NCBI GenBank assembly: GCA_009193035.1
Contig: SWDT01000166.1
Span: forward strand, 62,001-126,000
Origin: Halicephalobus mephisto
Lineage: Eukaryota; Nematoda; Chromadorea; Rhabditida; Panagrolaimidae
DNA: 64,000 nt
Direction: 5' to 3'
Positions 10,880-22,574 of the stretch are shown one piece after another. The position numbers and the translations under genes were made by a program. The notes below the pieces were generated by a model that did not search any database, had not been told where the DNA came from, and worked only from the letters and a program-made list of their open reading frames with translations. Numbering within the stretch: the stretch's first letter is position 1; each line of letters begins with the position of its first letter.

Positions 10880-12411
10880 CTTTCTGAATCACCTTCAATT
10901 TCATCCATACTTAGTTTTTTAAATGTAATTTTATGATCTTTTGAGGTCTGTTAGAAGATTCTGTCGACAGAGTCGAAGGTAAAAAAGAGGAATAAGAAAC
11001 AAAGAGAAGGCCAAAAGAATACGTGTTCCACGCCCACGTAAAAGAACAAAAACGGAGAAAGAAGGATCTCGCAACGAAAGAAAGAAGACGCGAGCGAGAA
11101 AATTTTTATAGTTTTTATTGTTATTTTTAAATAATAAATCTTTGTTTTTTTGCTTTGCGGTGAATCGCTACTTTCAATATCTGGCCACGACCAGAGGAAA
11201 AAGTAGAATTCGTAGTTCTCTTCACAATTCTTAAATCTTCTATAATTGAAAATTTTTCTGTTTTCAGATTTCTGTACATAGTTCTGAAGTTTTCTAAAAT
11301 CTCGAGAAAGTTACCAGAATTCAATAGAAACTTTCAAAAATAACAAGAATAAATTTAGAAGTTACTAAACTTCAAGAAATTCTTACTGTATCTCTATTAA
11401 GATATTTGAGATTCCAAAATTTACTTTAACTTTTTGAATTAATTTTAAGTATTTTAATGCTATCAGTCTTACTGTACAATATACATGATTGGAAATATGG
11501 AAAAAAGTCAACAATACTATATCTTGGAAATAATTCCAGTAATTTCAACTTCGTTTTATTCCTCTTATAGTATTTATTATATAATTGCTGGATCATGGTG
11601 TATTATAGGTCTTCGGTACTGCGTAGAATGTTGAGCACTTGATGATAGTTCCATGGTTTCGGGACCAAGCAAAGGATCGAGGTTCCTAGAAAGTTTTCCA
11701 AATAAGTTTATTCAACATTATCAAGCGAATACAAAAGCAATGTGTTTTTAGATTCGTTAACTAGAACCAACTGAGCTTCACGAACAGTTCAATAGATTCA
11801 ATAGAGCAATTTGATTCTCTATTTCCGGGATTCAGTTTTTCCAACCTTATGTTGTGACCTGTGTGCGTATAACCCATAAATACCGATTTTTCTAAAAATT
11901 CAAATTCGTTCTGATCTAAATTAAGAAATTTTTATTTGATCCGTACTGAGGTCTATGAAAAATCAATATCAATATAAAAATCTGCTTGCAACATTTGGAC
12001 AGATTAGTTAACATGTTCATAGTCCCATTTATGAAGATTTCGAAATCTGCAACATGCTCGCAACATCCGTCCGACTTATTCAATTTTCGTGTAAAATTTA
12101 GTTTAACTTCGATGTCGGCTTTTTTATAAACCGCAGCATTGATGTGAATTCTCAAGTTTTAAAATTCGAAAAACTCATCTGGAGAATACTGTGTAAAAAG
12201 GTTGATTTCTATAATAATAATTTAATTTTCAATACTCATTTCCGAAAAAATTCAAAAAATACAACAATTCTTGAAACTTGTATTTCTAATAGAATTTAAA
12301 AACAAAGTTTAAATTTCCAAAATGGTGAAATTAATTTTTATTAAGTTTTTTTATTTAAATTTCTTTTATTAAAATATAAAAAAATAAAAATCCTCTAAGA
12401 TGAAAAAGAAT
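10880..12411. other. Intergenic stretch with weak coding-like pieces
   Basis: No supported gene. A Lys/Arg-rich reading runs on the + strand to a stop near 11110, followed by AATAAA at about 11133; it may be the end of a lost gene or element. On the minus strand, 12155-11916 is an open frame of 79 residues with three Cys pairs/singles and a potential N-glycosylation site, but no family or splice context. Confidence 0.35.
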
Positions 12412-12483
12412 TGCCCACTGCAGGGATCGAACCTGCGACCTTCTGTTTACGAGACAGACGCTCTGCCACTGAGCTAAACGGGC
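12412..12483 (-). tRNA. tRNA-Thr(CGT)
   Basis: The 72-base cloverleaf on the minus strand has a complete acceptor stem (GCCCGTT against AGTGGGC with two G-T pairs), a D stem GCTC/GAGC, an anticodon stem TCTGT/ACAGA with loop CTCGTAA giving anticodon CGT (codon ACG), and a T arm GCAGG-TTCGATC-CCTGC. The discriminator base is A. There is no intron, and internal A and B boxes are intact. Confidence 0.96.
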
Positions 12484-14709
12484 TGGGATGAAGGGCGTAG
12501 AGCTCCTTTTTCATATTCTGCACTGCACATTCCTGTTGACAAAAAATCTGTCCAATTCCCGTCCGTTAAGTTACTTCTCACGTGGAAAACGACATCTAAT
12601 TTAGCCAAAAACGAATTAAAACGATTTTTAATGAATTTGACTATTTGAAATAATAGAGAGACAAATGGCGGCAAGTTTGAGGCCGAAAATATTTGGTTTC
12701 TCTTAGGGATTTTCGGTCGTCAACCGCTCTGCAGTAGCGTTTTAATACTATTGAACTGTTCTTCAAAGCAAATGACAATATATGAGTAGATTACGGTTTT
12801 AGCAATTAATCTATGACTAGTGTCTACCTGGCCGCTCTGTAGTAGACACCGACGTCACGCGGCCAATGATGCGATCGCTGTTACTACTCATATATGCATT
12901 TCCAATTTACACTGATTTTGATATATTTTAAAGCGCTAAATGCAGTTGCATATAGCATCTTTTAACAACTCTTTTAATACAAGAACCATTAGATTAAAAC
13001 TTGTTTCATAATTAAATTGGAAAATCTTAATCATTCAACTAATTAGGTACTTTAATAAATGCATTTAGAGCTGTTAGAGAAACAATATTATCTATTAAAT
13101 GATATACGAATCATTCATATCTACTGATTCTTAGTTGAAATACAAGCATTTTTTTACTCTAAAATCATCTAAATTAGACATTTTCTAAGACGTTGGAGAT
13201 TAAAAAATCGAATTTCATATATATTGTTGAGCAACATAAGTTGAACAATTCTGCACTAATAGATCAAACTGTTTATTTAAAATGTTTAACAAACAATTCC
13301 TCAAAAAAGACACAGTACTTTAAAAAAATTAAGACTTGATTTCTGTCATTTTCCATTATTTTTTGCTTACCGATATCATAGTAATTTAAAAAAGCACCAA
13401 AGAAACAAATCTACTCCTTTCTGCACTAAGTAAGTCATACGTATTTTTGCAAATCTCCATAATTTTTTATTTTCACGAGTACAGTTAAGAAACTGAATTG
13501 CTCCATATATAACTACATAATCACTGTTGTTTTTCATCATGAAATTGACTGACTTCCTTAGAAAATTTAATAATTTAATAAGGATCATATTAGGATATTA
13601 GTGAAACTTATATTGATCTGGAGTAAATGAAACTCGAGACTCATATTCGATCGCTAAGATCTTACACGTTATATTAAATGAAACTTTATTTCAAAATTTC
13701 TATGTTAATCAAATTATAAATGTTTTCCAGACTTGATTATAAAATATTCTGTCTGATGATTCTTATATTGAACAAAGAATTGTTAAAAATAATTACATAA
13801 TTGACTTATATAAAAATTTATTAAAAACGATCTAATTACAAACTAATATCTAAGTGGTAATAATCGCATAATGTCGGTGTTAACTAAAATATGAATTTTT
13901 TATTATTTGCGTCCATAATAACAAATTATAACTGAAAAATTCCTGTTATAACATTTCGAAAGTATCAATTATATATAACATTTCTTTAAAAACGAATTCA
14001 ATTCCCTATAATAACTTTTTTGAAAGTCGAATTATTCACGCACTCCTTGAAAGTTCAATTCTGTCTCTAATTCTCTGCCGAACTACTCAGTTATTGTCGT
14101 CATTATTAGTAAAACAAACTATCGACTGACCAATGACCGACTAACCAATCAGTGAATTTTCGCTGACAGCACTTTATTTTAATTTTTCAAAACGAATCAT
14201 TACTTTTATATAGAGTAACTGTAGGTATCTTGGTTAGTGCAAAAGTACTTGAAAAAAATTTTCTAAACGTTTCAATTTCATATACAAAATATTCAAAAAA
14301 ACACTTTCTGTTTTCTATTTCCATGATGATCAGTAAAATTTTTATTTTGTGAAAACAAATAAATTAATTCGAGTTCAAATATTCAAACGAGATTAGAATA
14401 TGCACAACTTTTTTAATCTAGTAAAAAGAATTTTTTGTTCATTGAATTTCTTTAAAAAACCATTGCTTTAAGAATTCATTTCTACAATTTTCTTCAATGA
14501 AGTGTTTTATATTTTTTAGTTTCTTGTTTTCATTTCAGTGTAATAATTTAATATTCTTAGCACGTTTCAGGTGTAAGCCACAATGACAGTAATTGCACAT
14601 TTTCATCATATAGACATCTGGTACCAATAATTGTTTCGATGAAATTGAGTGTTTGGCCTTGACCAATTGTTATTTTAAGACAACTTTGATTATTTGTATA
14701 AACAGCAAC
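12484..14709. other. Intergenic stretch before the receptor cluster
   Basis: No supported gene. About 12735-12800 resembles 43490-43560, suggesting an old dispersed repeat. The last few hundred bases are presumably the promoter of the first receptor gene. Confidence 0.5.
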
Positions 14710-15740
14710 ATGCCGATGACAACTTTATCCATTTGCCTAGGATCGTTTCTATCTCTAATCAGCTTAAGTTCTCTGATTTTGAATATATCTGTACTGTATG
14801 TGTTACTTAAGGGGAAATTTCTATCTTCCAATCACAGCCCTATTTATCTTTTCGCATTTGCTAACATTTTCGGCAATTTAATACAAGGAGCTGTTTATGC
14901 GTTCTATTTTGGACCCATTTGTATTTTCCAGGTAAATAATTGTCAAACTACAAGTTAAAGGATTTGATAATTTAAGGACTTTCTCTTTCCTGGAGGAAAG
15001 GACAACTTTTTCCCGGCGTTCCTTACTTATGTTGTCCACGGGCAATGGAATCAGGACCTTTTGATTCATACTGCCACTTCATTCAACAGACTGATAACGG
15101 TAGTTTACCCTAGGGCTGGATTTCTCTTCACACGGAAAACAACTATTGGGATAATTGTTTTTGTTTATGTATTTGGATATTTTCTATCTTGGTTCGGTAA
15201 TTATTACCTACCTTGTTGCAAGTTTTATCTCTATTATGGTAGTTATTCCTACACATTTCTGGACACTGGATATAATGTCGCCAATATCTTTGTTTTCACA
15301 CCTGTCAACTTTATTACTTCTAGCATTGCTGTCGTTAATTATGTTATCGTAAGTTTACACTTAAGAAATTGATCTACTGCCAAATTTCCCTAATTCAGAT
15401 TTACGTCTATGTTCGTCTATCTAATCGAAAAATAAATAATGCAATCGACAAGTTGATTCAGAAAACGAGAAAAATTCAAGAGATCAAATATGCTATCCAA
15501 TTTTCGCTCTGTAGTGTTTGTTGTATTGCTACTTGGATTAGCTTTCGGATCTTCTTTTGGATGGGAATCCCCCCATCCCCTGTTTATGTATTGTTAACGA
15601 CCTTTCAAGCTCTTCATTCATCGGCAAATTCCATCGTTTTTCTTCTTTTCAACAAAGATGTTCGAGATCAATTCAAACAGCATATCTTGAAACAACATTT
15701 GATGAAATCCACCACTGTAACAATATTTTCGACTTACTGA
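14710..15740 (+). CDS. srx-like seven-transmembrane chemoreceptor, copy A
   Basis: Exons 14710-14931, 14977-15348 and 15399-15740, all phase 0, give 311 residues. Seven hydrophobic segments are visible. Shared family marks: an exon-1 end GPICIFQ, exon-2 start DFLFPGGKD, TSFNRLITVVYP at the end of the third helix (the DRY-like position), CCKFYLYYGSYSY in the extracellular loop, QEIKYAIQFSLC before helix 6, and NSIVFLLFNKDVRDQF at the end of helix 7. These fit the nematode srx family of G-protein-coupled receptors used by sensory neurons (class is inference from motif order). The start was chosen at the ATG matching the other copies; a longer in-frame GTG/ATG-like extension to 14653 is not conserved. 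This is the shortest C-tail of the cluster. Confidence 0.85.
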
Positions 15741-16734
15741 AACGTTCAAAGTCAAACAAAACAGCATCTAAACGTTAAAATCCACCAATCATAATTTCGC
15801 ACTTCAAGAAGTAAGTATTTTATTTTGAAACACAAAGGATAAACAGTAAATTTAGAAAGATGAATTTGTCTTACTTTCGTTTTACAGTATCTAATATATA
15901 ATAAAGATGCCACTCCAAAAAATACCCTCGAAGGAAAAATAATGATAGTTTCTAAAGTGGCATTTTACGTAACTTTTATCTTTTTTCTATAAAGGTCTAG
16001 CACACATACCTTCAGAATCTTACAGAAAGTGTGCAGAATGGGGGTAATCGAATTCATATATTCCGAACCTGAAATCAAAACTTGAGGTCGATCTTCAGAA
16101 TCCCAAGTTCTAAAGACTAATACTCAATATTGACTTTAGATTTAGAGTCTACAGATCCGATTATCTCATTCCACTTATTTTCTTCAAGATTCTGAGGATA
16201 GTCATTTTCTTACTGTGGTGCTACTTCACGTAAAAACTACAAAAGTTACCTAAAGTGAGTCATAAAGTACGCACAATAATAAAAAATAACATAATAACCT
16301 TTAACAATTTTCGCTTTCTTGAAATACTGAGTAAAAAATAAGATTGAAAGCAATAATGGCAGTTTTTTAGAGAGGCTTTAAATGACGAGCACTATACAGT
16401 AGATGTCCACTAGCGTGATTTCGTGACAAAGTGTTTGCAAATCTTTCTCGATGTTTCAACTTTATAAGAAATTAAAAAATTAGCTTTTATAGGTTTATAC
16501 TTTTTTATTTCTGAGATACAAATCTAAACATAAATAGCGTGCCAGCAAGATAATTTTTCCAATTCGTTGTTATACCTGAATATTGTGGAAGTCATTTATT
16601 TGTTCTACATCCAGAATATTACCGTAATTTAAACTTCTGTTTATCTGGTTTCAATTTTTAAAAATAAAACTGAATATTTCATTTAAATCAATTGTAATTA
16701 AAAGCAAATTTTAATTACTTTTCCGGAAAATAAA
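15741..16734. other. Intergenic region between receptors A and B
   Basis: 3' flank of A and 5' flank of B. The B-side portion (about 16270-16500) is related to the upstream regions of copies C and D, so it probably holds shared promoter sequence. No other gene seen. Confidence 0.5.
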
Positions 16735-17801
16735 ATGCCAATGACAACTTTATCCATTTGTCTAGGATCGTTTCTATCTCTAATCAGCTTGGGTTCTCTT
16801 ATTTTGAATATATCTGTACTGTATGTGTTAGTTAAGGGGAAATTTCTATCCTCCAATCACAGCCCTATTTATCTTTTCGCTTTTGGCAATATTTTCGGGA
16901 ATTTAATGCAAGGACTTGTTTTCACTTTTTATTTTGGACCTACTTGTATTTTCCAGGTAAATAACTGTCAAATAAATATGAAATTAAATTAATTAAATAT
17001 TATAGGATTTTCTTTTCCCTGGAGGAAAAGAGAACTTCTTCCCAGCATTTCTTACTTATCTCGTCCACACTCAATGGAATCAGGATCTCCTAATTCATGC
17101 TGTTACTTCCTTTAATAGACTGATAACGGTAGTTTACCCCAAAGCAGCGTCTTTCTTTTCAAGGAAGACTACCATCGCTATAGTTATTTTTGTTCTTCTT
17201 TTGGGGTTCTTCATTGCTTGGTTTGCTAATTATTATTTGCCTTGTTGCAAGTTCTATCTCTATTACGGTAGTTACTCCTATATTTTCTTAGACCGTGGTT
17301 ATAATGTCGCCAACATTTATGTGAATACACCCATCAATTTCATCACTTCCGGCTTTGCTGTGGTCAATTACATTATCGTATGCTTACATTCACAAACTAA
17401 CTCATCATCAAAGTACCTAATTTTAGATTTATATGTACGTCCATCTGTCCAACAAGAAAGCCATTAGTACGGTAGATAAATCGATTCACAGAACAAGAAA
17501 AACTCAAGAGATCAAGTACGCCATTCAATTTTCCCTCTGCACCGTCTGCTGTATCATGGCTTGGATTAGCTTTCGAATCTACTTTTGGATGGGAATCCCC
17601 CCATCCCCTATCTATTTCAGTTTGACCGTTCTTATAGTTTTCCATGCATCAGCTAATTCCATTGTTTTTCTTGTTTTCAACAAGGAAATTCGAGATCAAT
17701 TCAGACGTCATATCTTAAAACAATCTTCGACGAAATCCACCACTGTAACGGTATTTTCAACCCATTCAAATGTTCGTAATCCAACGAAAACAGCATTTTA
17801 A
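16735..17801 (+). CDS. srx-like chemoreceptor, copy B
   Basis: Exons 16735-16956, 17006-17377 and 17427-17801 give 322 residues with intact frames and splice sites. The first exon is nearly the same as copy A's. In the helix-3 motif it reads TSFNRLITVVYPKAAS, and the extracellular loop has CCKFYLYYGSYSY, but the conserved LDTGYN is changed to LDRGYN. The tail ends in a Ser/Thr-rich run (KSTTVTVFSTHS) as in C and D. Copy B is closest to C and D overall. Nothing suggests loss of function. Confidence 0.87.
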
Positions 17802-18160
17802 TTTTCGAAATTCGTCAGTAGAAATGTTCAAGTTTTGTATAGGTACAGAGGACAGAATTAATTCACTAATGAACTTGAACAATAAAAACTCCGCCCAGTC
17901 AGCCGACATTTGAGAAGTATGACCAACGTGCAAATGAGTCAGTTTATGATACAACCACAGCCCTAAGCAACCGAGTTTCGCTCTGGATGAACGACGATCT
18001 CTTCTCTACCTGTCTTCGATATGTCTGAAAAAACATCCATCGAAATCACACAGTAAGACTACAGGTTTTCACACAATCATGGAGCTCTAAAGTGTCTCAT
18101 CGATACTATGCACATTGCTAAGAAATTTATTTATTTATTGTTCAGTTCACTATTGCTATT
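17802..18160. other. Intergenic, with short mobile-arm relic
   Basis: Around 17888-17908 a short match (CTCCGCCCAGTCAGCCGAC) to the mobile-element arm at 20255 is visible, so a small fragment of that repeat lies here. No gene. Confidence 0.4.
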
Positions 18161-18164
18161 TTAT

Positions 18165-18295
18165 AACATACAATTGGGTTTAAAGTAGAATCCATAAACG
18201 ATCAACATCAGGTATATTTCCACAAATATGATCAAAAGACATGTATAAATCGAACTATAACGAGAAGACAGCAATTTCCCTTTACGTAGAACATA
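18165..18295 (-). pseudogene. Antisense relic of an srx-like exon 1
   Basis: Read on the minus strand, this block aligns with the part of exon 1 from the YVLYKGKFL segment through ICGN to the GFYFGP segment of copies H and I, but with frame disruptions. There is no start, downstream exon or splice donor. It lies upstream of copy C in reverse orientation and was duplicated together with it. Confidence 0.7.
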
Positions 18296-18919
18296 ACACA
18301 ATCAAAAGTAAATTACAATAACCTTTAACCACTTTTAATTGTTTGAAATAATAGATAAGCATAAGGAAGTAAACTTCATATAAGAAATTGCAATTTTCTA
18401 AGAAAGATTTTCAAATGCCAAGTAATCTAAAGTACATGTCCAGTAGTGCGATTTCATGGCAAATATTTGTTAAACCTGTTTAATGATTCAGCTGTATAAA
18501 AAATTACAAATTTGCTTCTACAATTTCGCATTTTTTATTTCTGTGATGAATACTGTAAATACATTAAATATTATGCTAGTAAGCTAATTGTATCAAGTGA
18601 AAATCTTAGTTCAAAGTGAAGGTATATGTAACCTTTGTATGTTGTTGAAGGTGTTTTATGTTCATTAATTCTTTGAAAAAGTAATTATCTTGAAAACTTA
18701 TTAGAAACAGTTTTTTCTTGCATTATTTTTGTACTTTTAAGCTCTTAATTTTTCAATCCATTGTTCTCCGTGAATATTCTGAAAACCATTTAATCGCAGC
18801 ACGTCTAGAGTATAACTATAATTTAAACATCTGGATACCTAGTTCGGATTTTATAAAGCTGAGTATTTCATATAAATCACAAGTGTAAACGAACTGTGGT
18901 TACTTTTCTAAGAAACAAA

Positions 18920-19981
18920 ATGCCAGTAACAGCTCTATCTATTTGTCTTGGATTATGTTTATCTATGTGCAGCTTAAGTACCATAATTTTGAATGTATCT
19001 GTACTGTATGTGTTAGTTAAGGGGAAATTTCTATCCTCGAATCACAGTCCTATTTATCTTCTCGCTTTTGGCAATATTTTCGGCAATTTAATACAAGGAG
19101 TTGTTTATGCATTCTATTTTGGTCCTATGTGTATTTTTCAGGTAAATTCTATCAAATCTGGTCATAAATGATGTAATTAATTTAGGATTTTCTTTTCCCT
19201 GGAGGAAAAGATAGTTTTTTCCCGGTGTTCTTCCCTTATATTGTTCACGCACAATGGAATCAAGATCTGTTAATTCACGATGCAACTTCCTTTAACAGAC
19301 TGATAACGGTAGTTTTTCCCAAGGCGGCATCTTTCTTTTCAAGAAAAATGACCATCGCTATAGTTATTTTTGTTTATGTTTGGGGATTCTCCATCGCTTG
19401 GTTTGCTAATTATTACTTGCCTTGTTGCAAGTTCTACTTCTATTACGGTATCTATTCCTACACTTTCTTGGATACCGGCTATAATGTTGCTAACTTTTTT
19501 GTGAATACTCCCATCAATTTTGTCACTTCTGCTATTGTTATCATCAATTATATTGTCGTAAGTTATATTCAAAAAACTAACTCATCGTCAAATTACCTAA
19601 TTTTAGATTTATGTGTACGTTCATTTGTCCAACAAAAAAGTTGTTAATGCGGTAAATAAGTCGGTTCATAAGACGAGAAAATCTCAAGAAATCAAGTATG
19701 CTGTTCAATTTGCACTCTGTAGCGTTTTTGCTGTCATGGCTTGGGTTAACTTTCGAATCTTCATTTGGGTTGGAATTCGTCCATCTCCTGTTTACTTCAT
19801 TTTAACACTTCTTGTAATTTTCCATGCATCAGTAAATTCCATCGTTTTTCTTCTTTTCAACAAAGAAGTTCGAGATCAATTCAGGCATCATATCTTAAGA
19901 CAATCTTTGACGAAATCCACTACGATAACAGTCCTTTCGACTCATTCAAACACTCACAATCTACCGAAAATAGTATCTTAA
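18920..19981 (+). CDS. srx-like chemoreceptor, copy C
   Basis: Exons 18920-19141, 19186-19557 and 19607-19981 give 322 residues. It differs from A and B mainly in the first helix (LGLCLSMCSLSTIILNVS) and in helices 4-5, and keeps PCCKFYFYYG and LDTGYN. The third exon reads VYVHLSNKKVVNAVNKSVHK and ends in a Ser/Thr-rich tail. With its flanks it is one unit of a 2.05-kb tandem duplication whose other unit holds copy D; coding and non-coding parts are alike, so the duplication is recent. Start chosen at the ATG aligned with A, B and D. Confidence 0.87.
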
Positions 19982-20206
19982 ACTTTAAAATTTATCAATG
20001 CAGTAATAAAGTGGTAATTGGGAGCAGTGCTCATCATAGTAAGATATTGTTAAAGTTTCGTAGTTGGAAACTATAGGGTCCTACTGTAGTTGCGAATTCC
20101 AAATATGCTTTATTAATTAAAATATGCCAAACAGGGGCGAAGAAGTTCTCGTCTATCCAGAGATAGACTCAGATCATTTAGTGTGGTGGTTATTAATGAA
20201 ATTGTT

Positions 20207-20516
20207 GTAGGCATAAAGATCGGAGTTAAACGGCAAACGGCCTAGAGAGAATGGCCAAAGCTCCGCCCCAGTCAGCCGACGCCTAGGAGGCGAGACTAAA
20301 GTGTTAGAGAGTCAGTCTTTGAGAAAATCCAACTCCAATCTGGTCCAAGTTAGAACAAAAGAGGAAGGATCCTCGTTTGACTGAAGTCAACGTTTACGTT
20401 GAGATAAACAGGCTTGAATTGCAAACGGTAGGAACCAACAGTTTTCCGCCCAATCAAGGAGCTCCCAAGATGTCACACCATCGACATCCAATCAATAAAC
20501 CTACACCAATACTACA
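20207..20516. repeat. Mobile-element arm copy at the C/D duplication junction
   Basis: Matches, inverted, bases about 7650-7960 of the left arm of the 7398-10271 element, including the AAACGGCAAACGGCCTAGAG region and CAAGATGTCACACCATC. It carries extra short insertions (for example CAGTCAGCCGACG) relative to the 7.9-kb copy. It starts exactly where similarity between the two duplication units stops and ends where the next unit begins. Confidence 0.75.
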
Positions 20517-20530
20517 CTATTTTATAAAAT

Positions 20531-20652
20531 ACAATTGGGTTTAAAGTAGAATCCATAAATGATCAACATCAGGAACATTTCCACAAATATGATCAAAAGA
20601 CATATAAATCGAAATATAACGAGAAGACTGCAATTTCCCTTTACATAGAACA
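20531..20652 (-). pseudogene. Second antisense relic of an srx-like exon 1
   Basis: A duplicate of the relic at 18165-18295, in the same position relative to copy D. The same disruptions are shared, so the relic pre-dates the C/D duplication. Confidence 0.7.
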
Positions 20653-21280
20653 TAACACAATCAAAAGTAAATTACAATAACCTTTAACCATTTTTAATTG
20701 TTTGAAATAATAGATAAGCATAAGGAAGTAAACTTCATATAAGAAATTGCAATTTTCTAAGAAGGATTTTCAAATGCCAAGTAATCTAAAATATATGTCC
20801 AGTAGTGCGATTTCATCGCAAATATTTGTTAAACCTGTTTAATGATTCAACTATATAAAACATTACAAATTTGCTTCTACAATTTTGCATTTTTTATTTC
20901 TGTGATGAATAATGTAAATACATTAAATATTATACTAGTAAGCTAATTGTATCAAGTGAAAATCTTAGTTTAAAGTGAAGGTATATGTAATCTTTATATT
21001 TTGTTGAAGGCGTTTTATGTTCATCAATTATTTAAAAAAGAGTAATTATCTTGAAAACTTATTAGAAACAGTTTTTTCCTGCATTATTTTTGTACTTTTA
21101 AGCTCTTAATTTTTCAATCCATTGTTCTCCGCGAATATTCTGAAAACCATTTAATTGCGACAGGTCTAGAGTATAACTATAATTTAAACATCTGGATACC
21201 TAGTTCGGATTTTATAAAGCTGAGTATTTCATATAAATCACAAGTGTAAACGAACTGTGGTTACTTTTCTAAGAAACATA

Positions 21281-22347
21281 ATGCCAGTAACAGCTCTATC
21301 TATTTGTCTTGGATTATGTTTATCTATGTGCAGCTTAAGTACCATAATTTTGAATGTATCTGTACTGTATGTGTTAGTTAAGGGGAAATTTCTATCTTCC
21401 AGTCACAGTCCTATTTATCTTCTCGCTTTTGGCAATATTTTCGGCAATTTGATACAAGGAACTGTTTATGCATTCTATTTTGGACCTACTTGTATTTTCC
21501 AGGTAAATAACTGTCAAATAAATATGAAATTAAATTAATTAAATATTGTAGGATTTTCTTTTTCCTGGAGGAAAAGAGAACTTCTTCCCAGTTTTTTTTA
21601 CTTATATTGTTCATGCACAATGGAATCAAGATCTGTTAATTCATGATGCAACTTCCTTTAACAGACTGGTAACGGTAGTTTACCCCAAAGCGGCGTCTTT
21701 CTTCTCAAGAAAAATCACTATCGCCATTATTATTTTTGTTTATGTTTGGGGAGTCTCCATCGCTTGGTTTGCTAATTATTACTTGCCTTGTTGCAAGTTG
21801 TACTTCTACTACGGTATCTTTTCCTACTCCTTCTTGGATACCGGCTATAATGTTGCTAACTTTTTTGTGAATACACCCATCAATTTTGTCACTTCTGCTA
21901 TTGTTATCATCAATTATATTGTCGTAAGTTATATTCAAAAAACTAACTCATCATCAAATTACCTAATTTTAGATTTATGTGTACGTCCATCTGTCCAACA
22001 AAAAAGTTCTTAATGCGGTAAATAAGTCGGTTCATAAGACGAGAAAATCTCAAGAAATCAAGTATGCTGTTCAATTTGCACTCTGTAGCGTTTTTGCTAT
22101 CATGGCTTGGGTCAACTTTCGAATCTTCATTTGGGCTGGAATTTATCCATCTCCTGTTTACTTTATTTTAACACTTCTTTCAATTTTCCATGCATCAGTA
22201 AATTCCATCGTCTTTCTTCTTTTCAACAAAGAAGTTCGAGATCAATTCAAGCATCATATCTTAAGACAATCTTTGACGAAATCCACTACGATAACGGTCC
22301 TTTCGACTCCTTCAAACATTCACAATATATCGAAAATAGTATCTTAA
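21281..22347 (+). CDS. srx-like chemoreceptor, copy D
   Basis: Exons 21281-21502, 21552-21923 and 21973-22347 give 322 residues. It is the closest paralogue of C, with scattered substitutions (for example YPSPVYFILTLLSIF where C has RPSPVYFILTLLVIF). Its first intron, unlike C's, matches that of copy B (GTAAATAACTGTCAAATAAAT), a sign of a mosaic origin or that C's intron changed. All splice sites and family motifs are intact. Confidence 0.87.
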
Positions 22348-22574
22348 ACTTTAAAATTTATCAATGCAGTAATAAAGTGGTAATTGGGAGCAGTGCTCAT
22401 CATAGTAAGAAATTGTTAAAGCTTCGTAGTTGGAAACTATAGAGTCCTACTGTAGTTGCGAATTCCAAATATGCTTTTTTAATTAAAATATGCCAAACAA
22501 AGGAGCGAAGAAGTTCTCGTTTATCTAGAGACAGACTCAGATCATTTAGGGTGGTGGTTATTAATGAAATTGTT

